Notes: a model not told the origin generated them from the sequence alone. 64,000 bases of DNA from Methylobacterium sp. J-068 (GCF_022829445.1 NZ_JAKSXY010000122.1:1-64000); one strand, 5' to 3'. Counted from the stretch's first letter, positions 44,890-54,390 are shown. A program made the numbers and translations.

Positions 44890-45867
44890 ATGACCTCAAC
44901 GCCAGGATCTCACACGCAAGGATCTCACGCTTCGGTCAAGGCGGATGCCCCGGGGGATGCGTTTTCCCACAGGCTTGGCACGGTCGCCGACACGGTCGAG
45001 GCCTACCTGGCCGAGCGGCTGACGCCCGAGACCCAGGCCGGCGAGATCACTCGGCCGGCGCGCCTGATGGAAGCGATGCGCCACGCCGTGCTCGGCGGCG
45101 GCAAGCGCCTGCGCCCCTTCCTCGCCATCGAGACTGCGCGGATGCTCGGCGGCTCCGAGACGGGAGCACTCGCGGCCGGATCGGGCATCGAACTCGTGCA
45201 CTGCTACTCGCTGGTCCACGACGACATGCCGGCCATGGACGACGACGACATGCGTCGCGGCAAGCCGACCGTTCACAAGGCCTATGACGAGGCCACGGCG
45301 ATCCTGGTCGGTGACGCCCTCCAGACGCTGGCCTTCGAGATTCTCGCGGACTCGACCTGGCAGCCCGACCCGGCGATCCGAGCCGACCTCGTCCTCGGGC
45401 TCGCCAAGGCCTCGGGCCTCGGCGGCATGGTCGGCGGCCAGCTCCTCGACCTCGGCGCGGAGGGCCGCTTCGGCCCCGTCTCGCTCGACGTCGACGACAC
45501 GCTCCAGCTTCAGGCGATGAAGACCGGCGCCATCCTGGCCTTCTCGGTGGAGGCCGGCGCCATCGTGGGCGGCGCGAGCCCGGACCAGCGCAAGGCCCTT
45601 CTGCGCTACGGCCACGCTCTCGGGCAGGCCTTCCAGATCGCCGACGACATCCTCGACCGCGAGGCCTCGCCGGAAGCCATGGGCAAGGCCACCGGCAAGG
45701 ACAAGGAGGCCGGCAAGGCGACCCTCGTCGACCGCCTCGGTCTCGACGGCGCGCGGGCCGAGTGCGACCGCCTCGTCGGCGTCTGCGAGGAGGCGGTCTC
45801 CGCCTGGGGCGACCGGGCCGAGACCCTGCGGCAGGCGGCGCGCTTCACGGTGGCGCGCAAGGTCTGA
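44890..45867 (+). CDS. ispA: Farnesyl/polyprenyl diphosphate synthase
   Basis: 325 aa from ATG 44890. First aspartate-rich motif DDMPAMD (111-117), second DDILD (252-256), GGKRLRPFL, KTGAILAFSVEAGA. The 4-residue spacing of the first motif is of the bacterial short-chain type. It makes farnesyl (C15) or geranylgeranyl (C20) diphosphate, feeding carotenoids, hopanoids, quinones or undecaprenol; the chain length cannot be told from the sequence alone. The first ~25 residues are an unconserved extension. leuB follows after 99 bp. Confidence 0.9.
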   Translation: MTSTPGSHTQGSHASVKADAPGDAFSHRLGTVADTVEAYLAERLTPETQAGEITRPARLMEAMRHAVLGGGKRLRPFLAIETARMLGGSETGALAAGSGIELVHCYSLVHDDMPAMDDDDMRRGKPTVHKAYDEATAILVGDALQTLAFEILADSTWQPDPAIRADLVLGLAKASGLGGMVGGQLLDLGAEGRFGPVSLDVDDTLQLQAMKTGAILAFSVEAGAIVGGASPDQRKALLRYGHALGQAFQIADDILDREASPEAMGKATGKDKEAGKATLVDRLGLDGARAECDRLVGVCEEAVSAWGDRAETLRQAARFTVARKV

Positions 45868-45966
45868 GGCAAGGTCTGAGGACAGAGGCCTGGACGCTTC
45901 CGTTTCCGCGATCGTACTCCCGACGGTGGATACGAGCGCTCCGACAACCGACTGCGAGTTGATCCC

Positions 45967-47073
45967 ATGACCGCCTACAAGCTCCTGCTCCTGCCCGGCG
46001 ACGGCATCGGCCCCGAGGTGATGACGCAAGTCGAGAAGGTGATCGGCACCCTGGCCGAGACGGGTCTCGCCACCTTCGAGATCGAGCGCGACCTCGTCGG
46101 CGGCAGCGCCCTCGACGCCCACGGCAAGCCGCTGACCGACGAGGCCCTGGCGCGGGCGGACGCCGCGGACGCCATCCTGCTCGGCGCGGTCGGCGGCCCG
46201 AAATGGGCCGACGTGGCCTATGAGATCCGCCCCGAGGCGGGCCTGCTGCGCCTGCGCAAGGATCTCGGCCTGTTCGCCAACCTGCGCCCCGCGATCTGCT
46301 ACCCGGCGCTCGCCGACGCCTCGGCCCTCAAGCGCGAGCTGGTCGAGGGCCTCGACATCATGATCGTGCGCGAGCTTACCGGCGGCGTGTATTTCGGCGA
46401 GCCGAAGGAGATCACCACCCTGCCGGACGGCACGAAGCGCGCCGTCGACACGCAGGTCTACACCACGGGCGAGATCGAGCGGATCGCCCACGTGGCCTTC
46501 GATCTCGCGCGCAAGCGCTCGGGCCGCGTCGCCTCGGCCGAGAAGCACAACGTGATGAAGTCCGGCGTGCTCTGGAAGGAAGTCGTGACCCGGGTCCACG
46601 CCGAGTATAGCGACGTCAGCCTGGAGCACGTGCTCGCCGACAATTGCGCCATGCAGCTGGTGCGCCGGCCGAAGCAGTACGACGTGCTGGTGACGGACAA
46701 CCTGTTCGGCGACGTGCTCTCGGACGTGGCGGCGATGCTCACGGGCTCGCTCGGCATGCTGCCCTCCGCCTCGCTCGGTGCGGTGGATGCCAAGGGCAGC
46801 CGCAAGGCGCTCTACGAGCCCGTTCACGGCTCGGCTCCCGACATCGCCGGAAAGGGCTATGCCAACCCGATCGCCATGATCGGCTCGCTGGCCATGTGCC
46901 TGCGCTACTCGTTCGGTCTCGGCGAGGCCGCCGACCTCCTCGAATCCGCGATCACCCGCACCCTCGCCTCGGGTGCCCGCACCCGCGACATCGCCGGCGA
47001 GGGCGTGACGCCGATCAGCACGGCCGAGATGGGCGACACGATCATCCGCGAGTTGAAGCACGCCGTCGCCTGA
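45967..47073 (+). CDS. leuB: 3-isopropylmalate dehydrogenase
   Basis: 368 aa, leucine biosynthesis, oxidises 3-isopropylmalate with NAD. Signatures: LLLPGDGIGPEVM, LLGAVGGPKW, LRKDLGLFANLRP, the catalytic Lys/Asp region VLVTDNLFGDVLSDVAAMLTGSLGMLPSASLG, and YEPVHGSAPDIAGKGYANPIA. Normal length. Preceding gene is ispA, not leuC/D. Confidence 0.98.
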   Translation: MTAYKLLLLPGDGIGPEVMTQVEKVIGTLAETGLATFEIERDLVGGSALDAHGKPLTDEALARADAADAILLGAVGGPKWADVAYEIRPEAGLLRLRKDLGLFANLRPAICYPALADASALKRELVEGLDIMIVRELTGGVYFGEPKEITTLPDGTKRAVDTQVYTTGEIERIAHVAFDLARKRSGRVASAEKHNVMKSGVLWKEVVTRVHAEYSDVSLEHVLADNCAMQLVRRPKQYDVLVTDNLFGDVLSDVAAMLTGSLGMLPSASLGAVDAKGSRKALYEPVHGSAPDIAGKGYANPIAMIGSLAMCLRYSFGLGEAADLLESAITRTLASGARTRDIAGEGVTPISTAEMGDTIIRELKHAVA

Positions 47074-47124
47074 GGCGCGGCGCCCATCATCCGACCGGGA
47101 CGTCGCCCGGAACCACGAACGAAA

Positions 47125-47146
47125 ACGGGCCCCGCGAGGGGCCCGT
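47125..47146 (-). terminator. Terminator between leuB and the secreted-protein gene
   Basis: Perfect 9-bp stem ACGGGCCCC (47125-47133) / GGGGCCCGT (47138-47146) closing a GCGA loop. Read on the minus strand it is followed by TTTTCGTT, so it fits as terminator of the minus-strand gene ending at 47172; it may also stop leuB transcripts. Confidence 0.7.
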
Positions 47147-47171
47147 CGCATGTCTGGCCGGGAGGCTGGGC

Positions 47172-47579
47172 TCAGTAGGGGTTGCCGTAGCGCGAGACGT
47201 AGGAGGTCGGGTCGATCGCGTCGACCGCCGAGAAGTCCACGTTGCGGATCGCGCTCGAACGGGCGCCGATGAACGGACCGTTGGTGATCGGATCGGGCAG
47301 GATGCCGCCGCCGAAGCGATCGTTGCGGCCGTAGGGCGGCGAGTTCAGGTAGCTCGCCGTGATGAAGTGCGGGTTGGTGGCCGGGTTGCCGACCGAACCG
47401 TTATTGGCCTCGACCACATTGCCGGCATCGAGCCAGCTGCGCGGGCGGATGCGGATCGGTAGCGGCGCGCTGACCCGGTATCCGGCGGGCGCGTAGCGGC
47501 CCTGGGCCTCGGCGGCGGTGTTCGCGCCGACGGCAGCGAGAGTGAGGGCACCCATCAGGGCAATCGAGGCAGAGCGCAT
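47172..47579 (-). CDS. Secreted protein of unknown function
   Basis: 135 aa from ATG 47579, with GAAGG about 8 nt upstream. Signal peptide (SIALMGALTLAAVGANTAAEAQG, cleavage near residue 27). The mature part is rich in Asn, Gly, Pro, Tyr and Arg (SPPYGRNDRFGGGILPDPITNGPFIG) and lacks cysteines, suggesting an extended or unstructured envelope protein. I do not recognise a family. Confidence 0.7.
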   Translation of the reverse strand: MRSASIALMGALTLAAVGANTAAEAQGRYAPAGYRVSAPLPIRIRPRSWLDAGNVVEANNGSVGNPATNPHFITASYLNSPPYGRNDRFGGGILPDPITNGPFIGARSSAIRNVDFSAVDAIDPTSYVSRYGNPY

Positions 47580-47683
47580 GACGCACCTTCGTTGAAGCTG
47601 GTGAATTCTAGGCCGGGTTTCCTTAAGAAAGTCGGCCATCCGTATGGGGGGAAGACGTGCCAGCGCGGCCGTGGTTCCCATGA

Positions 47684-48568
47684 TTATGGCCGCGCTTCGC
47701 GGGATTGCCGCAGTTTGGCCTCATTTTTCCGTGTGCGCCGGCTGGGGATCGATCCCGTCTCGCCGCCCACGTCCCGTGCCGTCACCGCCGCTGATTGGCA
47801 ATCGGGATCACGCCGGGCAATGAGCGCCGCGAAGCGGCCATCCATCTCGGACGAAGCTTGACCGTTCAGTGCCAGCTTGTCGAGGGCGCAGAGGATCGCG
47901 CGCGGTTCCGGAGCCTGCCCGAGGGGCGCGCAGAGCCATCCGTCGAGACGGAAGGGGCCCGGCCGAAGCGTGGCGAAGCCCGTGCAGGTCCGCTTGCCCT
48001 CGCCGCCGAGGGTGATGTCGAGGGTCTCGATCGCGCCGAACTTGGTCTCGATCGCGCCGCGCTCACCGGTGCGGATGACGGCCAGCGCCTGCCCGTCGGC
48101 CGCGCGCCGGGCGAGGGTGACGAACAGGCTCGGCATCGGCTCCAGGGTCGGGGTCTCGGTCAGTGTCAGGCGCAGGTAAGGAGCCTCGATCGTCGCGAAG
48201 CCTCCCTGCGCCAGCCCATCCTCGCGCAACCCGGTGGAGGTGTTGAGACGGGCGGCCTCGGCGCGCGCCGGCTCAAGGGCCTCCGGATCGTCGAGGCGAA
48301 AGCGCGGTGCCGAGAACGCGAGCGGCACGGCGGGACGAGCGAGCCGCGAGGCCGAGGGCACGAGGGCGGCCGCCGGGGCGGTCTCGGGCGTCTCCGGCGA
48401 TGGCGTGGCGGCCGACCGGTGCTCGCGCGCGACGAGGCTCAGAAGGGCAATGGCGCCGATCGCCACCAGGGCCTGGCTCCCTCCGCGCAGGGCGCGAACC
48501 GGACGGCTCCGGTTCGGCGAGGATGTGACCGCGTCCCGTGTGTCGGCGTTCTCGGATTCCGTCAGCAT
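47684..48568 (-). CDS. Single-pass membrane protein, unknown
   Basis: 294 aa from ATG 48568; a GTG at 48634 is possible. A cytoplasmic N-terminus of about 30 residues, one transmembrane helix (LVAIGAIALLSLVA), then a periplasmic domain of about 230 residues with three or four cysteines (KRTCTGFA, WLCAPLG, ILCALD, DPDCQ) that could form disulfides. Pro/Ala/Thr-rich linker after the membrane. No family recognised. Divergent from the oxidoreductase gene across 224 bp. Confidence 0.65.
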   Translation of the reverse strand: MLTESENADTRDAVTSSPNRSRPVRALRGGSQALVAIGAIALLSLVAREHRSAATPSPETPETAPAAALVPSASRLARPAVPLAFSAPRFRLDDPEALEPARAEAARLNTSTGLREDGLAQGGFATIEAPYLRLTLTETPTLEPMPSLFVTLARRAADGQALAVIRTGERGAIETKFGAIETLDITLGGEGKRTCTGFATLRPGPFRLDGWLCAPLGQAPEPRAILCALDKLALNGQASSEMDGRFAALIARRDPDCQSAAVTARDVGGETGSIPSRRTRKNEAKLRQSREARP

Positions 48569-48792
48569 CGCGTCCCGGGGCTTGCCGGCGGCGTCGGCCG
48601 CCACGCCCGGCGGATCTTGGCGATGCGCGCTCACCAAGCGGTTTCCGGTGGCCGGAGACCTTGCGTGTTTCGGTTCGCACGGTGAACGCTTGGTATCGAT
48701 CCATGCGGCGCGCGCATGCCGGAGCGGGGGTTGCACCGGTCGGACGCCGTGGCGATCTGTCGGGAGGGGCAGCGACAACCATCAGGGACCAC

Positions 48793-49806
48793 ATGATTCC
48801 CCTCTCCGTCCTCGACCTCGCCTTCGTGCCGGAGGGCACGACGCTTGGCGATGCCCTGCGCAGCAGCGTCGACCTCGCGCGCCACGCGGAAGCGCTCGGC
48901 TACCGCCGGTTCTGGCTGGCCGAGCACCACAACATGGTCGGGGTCGCCAGCGCGGCGACCGCCGTGGTGATCGGCCACGTGGCCGCGGGCACGACGACGA
49001 TCCGGGTGGGTGCCGGCGGGATCATGCTTCCGAACCACGCGCCGCTGGTGATCGCGGAGCAGTTCGGCACCCTGGAAGCCCTGTTTCCGGGCCGGATCGA
49101 CCTCGGGCTCGGGCGGGCGCCCGGCACCGATCCCCGCACCACCCGGGCGCTGCGGCGCTCGCATGAGGCGGCCGACACCTTCCCGCAGGACGTGCTCGAA
49201 CTGCGGGGCTATTTCGACGACGCCGAGCCCGGACAGGCGGTGCAGGCGGTGCCCGGCACCGGCCTCAAGGTGCCGCTCTGGATCCTGGGATCGAGCCTCT
49301 ACGGCGCGCAGCTCGCGGCGATGCTGGGGCTGCCCTACGCCTTCGCCTCGCACTTCGCGCCGGACCAGCTCCTCGCGGCGTTGGCGACCTACCGCGCGCG
49401 CTTCGAGCCCTCCGCACAGCGGGCCGCGCCCCACGCGATGATCGGCCTGAACGTGGTCGCGGCGGAGACCGACGCGGAGGCGCGCCGGCTGTTCACCTCG
49501 GCGCAGCAGCAATTCACCAACCTCGTGCGCGGCACGCGCGGGCTGCTCAGGCCGCCGATCGACGACATCGAGACCTACTGGGCGCCGCACGAGAAGGCCC
49601 AGGCCTCGCGGATGCTGGCGCGCGCCCTGGTCGGCTCGCCCGAGACCATCCGGCGGGGACTCGCCGAGATCATCGCCGAGACGGGGGCCGACGAGATCAT
49701 GGTCGCCTCGGCGATTCACGACCCGGCGGCGCGGCGGCGCTCCTACGCCATCCTGGCCGAGGCGCGGGACGCGTTGGCCGCCGGCCCGGCCGCACTGGTG
49801 GCGTGA
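48793..49806 (+). CDS. Luciferase-like monooxygenase (LLM class flavin-dependent oxidoreductase)
   Basis: 337 aa from ATG 48793 with AGGGA just upstream. Signatures of the bacterial-luciferase superfamily group: RFWLAEHHNMVGVASAATAVVIGHVAAGTTTIRVGAGGIMLPNHAPLVIAEQFGTLEALFPGRIDLGLGRAPGTDP. Such proteins use reduced FMN, supplied by a separate reductase, to oxidise small organics; the substrate is unknown. The asd gene follows after 283 bp that hold no other gene (a TTGACA at 49838 has no fitting -10). Confidence 0.92.
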   Translation: MIPLSVLDLAFVPEGTTLGDALRSSVDLARHAEALGYRRFWLAEHHNMVGVASAATAVVIGHVAAGTTTIRVGAGGIMLPNHAPLVIAEQFGTLEALFPGRIDLGLGRAPGTDPRTTRALRRSHEAADTFPQDVLELRGYFDDAEPGQAVQAVPGTGLKVPLWILGSSLYGAQLAAMLGLPYAFASHFAPDQLLAALATYRARFEPSAQRAAPHAMIGLNVVAAETDAEARRLFTSAQQQFTNLVRGTRGLLRPPIDDIETYWAPHEKAQASRMLARALVGSPETIRRGLAEIIAETGADEIMVASAIHDPAARRRSYAILAEARDALAAGPAALVA

Positions 49807-50089
49807 CCGGCGGCGAGAGCGCTCGACTCAAGAGTGCTTGACACGGGCGGGGGCGAGGCGTCTTGCTCCCGCGCTCGGCGACTCATGCTGCGATGCGGTG
49901 TGCGCCGAACCAGAGCGGGCCGGGAACGGACCGCGCACCTTCGCGGCCGGCAGGCCGCCGGCCATCGCGCGCGATGGGCCGGCGCACGGCAGGGAGGCCA
50001 GACGTTTCGGCGCCGGACCCGGACGCTGCGGCTCGCCCATCGGTGCGCCGCCCCGGCCCCGGCGCCCGTACAGAGCGGAGTGATGAGCC

Positions 50090-51121
50090 ATGGGTTACAA
50101 GGTCGCCGTCGTGGGTGCCACGGGCAATGTGGGCCGCGAGATGCTGGACATCCTGTCCGAGCGCGCCTTTCCGGCGGACGAGGTGGTGGCGCTGGCCTCG
50201 CGCCGCTCGGCCGGCCAGGACGTGTCCTTCGGCGACAAGATCCTGAAGGTGAAGGCGCTCGACACCTACGACTTCTCCGACACCGACATCTGCCTGATGT
50301 CGGCCGGCGGCGAGACCTCGAAGGAATGGTCGCCCCGCATCGGCCAGTCCGGCTGCGTCGTCATCGATAACTCGTCGGCCTTCCGCTACCACCAGGACGT
50401 GCCGCTGATCGTTCCGGAGGTGAACCCCGACGCGATCCACGGCTTCTCCAAGCTCAACATCATCGCCAACCCGAACTGCTCGACGGCGCAGCTCGTGGTG
50501 GCCCTGAAGCCGCTCCACGACGCCGCCACGATCAAGCGCGTGGTGGTGGCGACCTACCAGTCGGTCTCCGGCGCCGGCAAGGACGCCATGGACGAACTCT
50601 TCCAGCAGACCCGCTCGGTCTTCACCGCCGGCGAGATCAAGGCGGAGAAGTTCCCCAAGCGCATCGCCTTCAACGTCATCCCGCACATCGACGTGTTCAT
50701 GGAGGACGGCTACACGAAGGAAGAGTGGAAGATGGTCGCCGAGACCAAGAAGATGCTCGACCCCAAGATCAAGCTCACGGCCACCGCCGTGCGCGTGCCG
50801 GTCTTCATCGGCCACGCCGAGGCGGTCAACGTCGAGTTCGAGCGACCGATCACGGCCGAGCAGGCCACCGCGATCCTGCGCTCGGCGCCCGGGATCATGG
50901 TGGTCGATAAGCGCGAGCCCGGCGGCTACATGACCCCGCACGAGGCGGCCGGCGAGGACGCCACCTACGTCTCGCGCATCCGCGAGGACGCCACGGTGGA
51001 GAACGGCCTCAGCTTCTGGTGCGTCTCCGATAACCTGCGCAAGGGCGCCGCGCTCAACACCGTGCAGATCGCCGAGATGCTGGTGAACCGGAAGCTTCTG
51101 AAGCGGGCGCAGGCGGCCTGA
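50090..51121 (+). CDS. asd: Aspartate-semialdehyde dehydrogenase
   Basis: 343 aa. Reduces aspartyl phosphate to the semialdehyde for lysine, threonine, methionine and diaminopimelate synthesis. NADP motif GATGNVGREML at the N-terminus, catalytic Cys in ANPNCSTAQ (C130), and the substrate site PHIDVFMEDGYTKEEWK. A 3' fragment of a related asd gene is found 3.7 kb downstream (54844-54909), beyond an accessory region. Confidence 0.98.
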   Translation: MGYKVAVVGATGNVGREMLDILSERAFPADEVVALASRRSAGQDVSFGDKILKVKALDTYDFSDTDICLMSAGGETSKEWSPRIGQSGCVVIDNSSAFRYHQDVPLIVPEVNPDAIHGFSKLNIIANPNCSTAQLVVALKPLHDAATIKRVVVATYQSVSGAGKDAMDELFQQTRSVFTAGEIKAEKFPKRIAFNVIPHIDVFMEDGYTKEEWKMVAETKKMLDPKIKLTATAVRVPVFIGHAEAVNVEFERPITAEQATAILRSAPGIMVVDKREPGGYMTPHEAAGEDATYVSRIREDATVENGLSFWCVSDNLRKGAALNTVQIAEMLVNRKLLKRAQAA

Positions 51122-51174
51122 GGGTCGGCGAAATCGTTCAGTCTCCGGTATTGGGGGCGAACCGGGTTCCATCG

Positions 51175-51203
51175 ACGCCGTCCCGCTTGCGGGGCGGCGT
51201 TTT
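51175..51203 (+). terminator. Intrinsic terminator of asd
   Basis: ACGCCGTCCC (51175-51184) pairs with GGGGCGGCGT (51191-51200), with one G-T pair and a loop of six, followed by TTTT. It lies 54 bp after the asd stop and marks the end of the core chromosome before the accessory patch. Confidence 0.7.
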
Positions 51204-51337
51204 GCATGAGCGCGCTGCGATCGGGTGGGGCTGCTCCTTCCGGTTTGGGGAAGACAGGGCGCGCGACCGCGCCGTCATCTTGAGGCGCGCTCCAGAAGCG
51301 TCCGCCCTAGCTCGTAACAGAAATAAGACTATTTTCC

Positions 51338-51366
51338 TTGAATATTATCCGATTATCGCCTATCCA
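51338..51366 (+). promoter_or_regulatory. Possible promoter of the toxin-like gene
   Basis: TTGAAT (51338-51343) and TATCCA (51361-51366), 17 nt apart, lie 35 bp before the start codon. This 100-bp patch is conspicuously AT-rich compared with its surroundings. Candidate by pattern. Confidence 0.35.
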
Positions 51367-51400
51367 TTTATGGGACATACAGTGAACATAGGCGATCGCG

Positions 51401-52516
51401 ATGTCCGAGATGCAGCGTTGGGTACAACCGGGTAAGGCCGCCGAGGCGCGCAATCTGCGCCTCCTCCTCGCGGTGCTGCGTACCGAGACAAAGCTGATCC
51501 GCCTGCGTCGATCCTTGAGCCGGAAATACAGCAGCGATCAGCCCCGGGCACCCGCGGGACAGAGCGACGGCGGGCGCTGGGTGTCGCAGGGCGGCGATTC
51601 AGGCGGTCCCCTGATCGACCAGCTGCCGCATAGGAGCGGGCGCTGGGCCTCCCTCGACGCGGCCGAACCGGGATCGGAGGCCCCGCAACGCACCCTCCTG
51701 GATGGCGGCGAGGTTCTCACCCTCCGGGTTCGGTCCGGACGCAGCGATTGGGAGGAACAGCACAAGGTCGTCACACCCGAGGGCGAAAGTCGAATCTTCG
51801 AAAATTCGGGTGAGACCCAGACGATTCGCGACGGGCATTCGGGCGAGGTTCTGTCGCGGACGACGTTCTCGTCATCGGGGATCGCCGCGGAAGCGACGGT
51901 CCAGCCGGCGTTCCTGCCGGCCGCGCCGCTGATCGGCGCGGCCGCCGCTGCGGCGGCCAACGCGACGTTCGAAGCGGTGGCGCTGCTCTTTACGGTGCTG
52001 GCTGCCCGTCATCGAGGCTTTGGGCCGGCCCTGGGAATGACTGCCCGAAGCTATGAGATAGATCCAAAGAGCAAGTCGGAGATACCAACTCCAATCATCA
52101 AGGATCTCAGATCTGATGAATTTGCGAGAGCTTGCCCGCGCTTCGGAGAAATCCTTCAGGTCACCAATCGTATCACCGCGGAAGTGAAAGCAGAATTTCC
52201 AGATCTAAAAGGAAAAGAACTCGGCACTCTGGTTCACTATCGGATCGCTCAATTCTTTTCCAAGCCGCCTGATCCAAATTTTCGTGTTGAATTTTCTTTA
52301 GATAGATCCGGCGTTGAAGTTAATTACGGCAATAAATATTCAGTTCGGCTTGATGTTTTTGAACTCACCCCAGAAAACATGGTCTGCGTCTATGACTTCA
52401 AAGTCGGAAATGAGGGCCTCAGTGCGCCTCGTGCCTTGGAACTTTACAATGCAGCAAAGAAATATCACCCCTCCGCAGATGGATTCGTTCTGGTGCAGGT
52501 GAGACCGGAAACATGA
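51401..52516 (+). CDS. Polymorphic-toxin-like protein with C-terminal nuclease-type domain
   Basis: 371 aa. The N-terminal ~210 residues are charged and low-complexity, with YSSDQPRAPAGQSDGGRW (43-60), a motif seen in phage-head and toxin delivery proteins, and a hydrophobic Ala-rich stretch (173-202). The C-terminal ~150 residues hold RLDVFELTPENMVCVYDFKVG: D318 followed by D332-F-K334, the arrangement of PD-(D/E)xK nucleases, with ELYNAAKKYHPSADGFVLVQVRP. The start codon and -10/-35 lie in an AT-rich patch. GC falls from about 72% (one line near 51.7 kb) to 42-48% in the C-terminal half, as counted by hand. The stop overlaps the next gene (ATGA). Nuclease activity and export are inference. 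Confidence 0.65.
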   Translation: MSEMQRWVQPGKAAEARNLRLLLAVLRTETKLIRLRRSLSRKYSSDQPRAPAGQSDGGRWVSQGGDSGGPLIDQLPHRSGRWASLDAAEPGSEAPQRTLLDGGEVLTLRVRSGRSDWEEQHKVVTPEGESRIFENSGETQTIRDGHSGEVLSRTTFSSSGIAAEATVQPAFLPAAPLIGAAAAAAANATFEAVALLFTVLAARHRGFGPALGMTARSYEIDPKSKSEIPTPIIKDLRSDEFARACPRFGEILQVTNRITAEVKAEFPDLKGKELGTLVHYRIAQFFSKPPDPNFRVEFSLDRSGVEVNYGNKYSVRLDVFELTPENMVCVYDFKVGNEGLSAPRALELYNAAKKYHPSADGFVLVQVRPET

Positions 52517-53202
52517 CCACGAAGCGTCAAATCAAAGCTCTCGCCGCTCCGTTGCTGGCGCGCAATCCAGGCCTTGCCCTTGTCGGTTCGTATTCGATCT
52601 GGTTCCCACCGACAGGCAATGTGGTGAGAGAAATCATCATCGATCGATCCAGCGATCCGGATCGGTTCCAACTCCGCTGGCACCTGACGGAATGTTTTCT
52701 CCCAGAGGGCTACGACGGGGGCGCCTTCGGTCGATGCAGCAGCTTCATCTTTCGCACGGAAGCACGGCGCGATGGATGGCTCTGGAGCGATTCAGCGATG
52801 GCCGACGATTTCGTCGTTCGCTGCGAACGAGATGTCATCCCCATTCTGGAACCATTGGACACCGATCGGAAACGCTTGGAATTCGCTCGATCCCATCCTG
52901 GGTCGCGGGGTCGTTACGGCTGGACCTGGCACCTGATGACGGAGATTGCTCTCGGGAATCTCGATGATGCCCGCGCAATCTGGTTGGAAAATGGAGCGTT
53001 TTATGAAGCGGGCCACATTTTCGAGTGCCGACGAGACCAGAAAACCTACGACCGTTATCGGCAACTCGGCCCTCCGTTGTTGGCTGACGATCGAGCCGCG
53101 CTGATGAATCTCCTTCGGGTCTGGATCACCGAGAATGCGGTCGGCAGTCGGCATGCGGCTTTCTGGACTCGCGAACCGCTTCCAATCGAAGACTTCGTCT
53201 AG
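52513..53202 (+). CDS. Putative immunity protein 1
   Basis: 229 aa, soluble, no membrane segment. It starts inside the toxin stop codon (ATGA), so it is co-translated, as expected for a toxin's cognate inhibitor. It is a paralogue of the next gene: both begin MTT-RQ-K-L-APLLARNP and share IDR-S-PD and a Trp-rich middle. The C-terminal part reads ALGNLDDARAIW...LLADDRAALMNLL...ENAVGS, which recurs in the broken third copy at 54.4 kb. No known immunity family recognised; the role rests on position. Confidence 0.55.
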   Translation: MTTKRQIKALAAPLLARNPGLALVGSYSIWFPPTGNVVREIIIDRSSDPDRFQLRWHLTECFLPEGYDGGAFGRCSSFIFRTEARRDGWLWSDSAMADDFVVRCERDVIPILEPLDTDRKRLEFARSHPGSRGRYGWTWHLMTEIALGNLDDARAIWLENGAFYEAGHIFECRRDQKTYDRYRQLGPPLLADDRAALMNLLRVWITENAVGSRHAAFWTREPLPIEDFV

Positions 53203-53232
53203 GGCGTGTGGTCAATTGAGCCATACGTGCCT

Positions 53233-53970
53233 ATGACAACCGTTCGACAGGTCAAAGGCCTGACGGCGCCGCTTCTTGCCCGGAATCCGGATCTCGTGGA
53301 TGCCGGAAAGAACACGCTGTGGCTGACTCCGATCAATCACGTCGGGCGGTTGATCTTCATCGATCGAACCTCCAACCCGGATTCGTGCGCTATTAGTTGG
53401 CATGTCGTCGGATTCTTCATGCCCGGAACGCCATCGTGGTTCAGCCTGGGACGTTGCGGCGATCGAATTGGCCGATCCAAGCACTTTCCGGGTGGATGGG
53501 GCTGGCGCTGGTCCGATCCGACGATCTACGAAGATTTCATCGATCGCGTCGAGGCGGACGCGTTGCCTCTGCTCCGGTCCCTGGACACGACGCGCAGATG
53601 TCTTGAATTCCAGCGGGGTGACCCGCAGCGAAGCGGTTACCTGGATCATTACTGGCATCTGGGTGCCTTCCTTGCACTCGGCGAAATCGAAAGGGCGCAG
53701 GAGCTCTTTGCTCCGTTGAGAGCTCACCGTGTCTGGGAGCAACCTGCGGAAACCCTGCCGGAACAGCGACGTTACGAGCGCCTTCGGGCGCTGGACCAGC
53801 CGCTGCGTTCTGGGAATCGCGCGGCGCTTTGTGCCCTCCTGGCGCAATGGGAGGCGGAAAACCTCGTCGGGAGCCCTTTGGAACCGTACTGGCAGCGGAA
53901 TGCGTTTCCGCTGGAGGGTGTTGATCAAGGCTTGTTGGGCTTTAGGATTTCGGCTTGGACGCGCCTGTGA
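53233..53970 (+). CDS. Putative immunity protein 2, 3' end replaced by IS sequence
   Basis: 245 aa from ATG 53233, a diverged paralogue of the preceding gene (30 bp between). It ends GVDQGLLGFRISAWTRL, encoded by sequence that starts at the left end of the IS5-type remnant (about 53917), so its natural terminus was cut and about 17 foreign residues were added. The core, including LAQWEAENLVGSPLEPYW, is intact. Whether it still works is unknown. Confidence 0.55.
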   Translation: MTTVRQVKGLTAPLLARNPDLVDAGKNTLWLTPINHVGRLIFIDRTSNPDSCAISWHVVGFFMPGTPSWFSLGRCGDRIGRSKHFPGGWGWRWSDPTIYEDFIDRVEADALPLLRSLDTTRRCLEFQRGDPQRSGYLDHYWHLGAFLALGEIERAQELFAPLRAHRVWEQPAETLPEQRRYERLRALDQPLRSGNRAALCALLAQWEAENLVGSPLEPYWQRNAFPLEGVDQGLLGFRISAWTRL

Positions 53971-54390
53971 TTCAAGGTTGGGATGGAATCGCTTCATTCT
54001 GACGATGCCCCAATGGGCGAAGATAGAACCCCAGTGTCTGGGCAAGCTCGGCGGCCCCGGTCGAAGTGGGGCCGACAATCCGCCGTTCGTCGGGGCGGTT
54101 CTCGGGATCATTTGGACTGGAAGCCCGTGGCGGGATCTGCCGCCGAGGTTCGGTCCGTAGAACTCGATCGACACGCGCTTTTGCAATTGGGTCGCCGCCG
54201 GCGTGTTCGCCCGCCTGTTTGAGGCCGTCTCGGACGAGCCGGACATGGGGTATGCGATGGTGGATGCCACCATCATGAAGGTCCACCGTCACGGTCAAAG
54301 CGTTAAAGGGGGAACTTCGAGCCAAGCCATCGGCCGTTCCAAGGGCGGCATGACAGCCAAGATCCTGGTCCTGACCGATGCGCTCGGCAA
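53917..54390 (+). mobile_element. IS5-family remnant (left end plus 5' half of transposase)
   Basis: Begins abruptly in the 3' end of immunity gene 2. The transposase frame (about 53982-54390) reads WNRFILTMPQWAKIEP, GRSGADNPPF, WTGSPWRDLPPRFG, then a TAG at 54158-54160 where a Trp codon (TGG) is expected, then ARLFEAVSDEPDM, AMVDATIMKVHRHGQ, SQAIGRSKGGMTAKILVLTDALGN: IS5/IS427-type. The second half, with the right end, is missing; at about 54390 the frame runs into an immunity-like gene fragment. Non-functional. Confidence 0.85.

Noticed and set aside
49838..49843. TTGACA before asd as promoter
   Set aside because: No acceptable -10 element at 16-18 nt.
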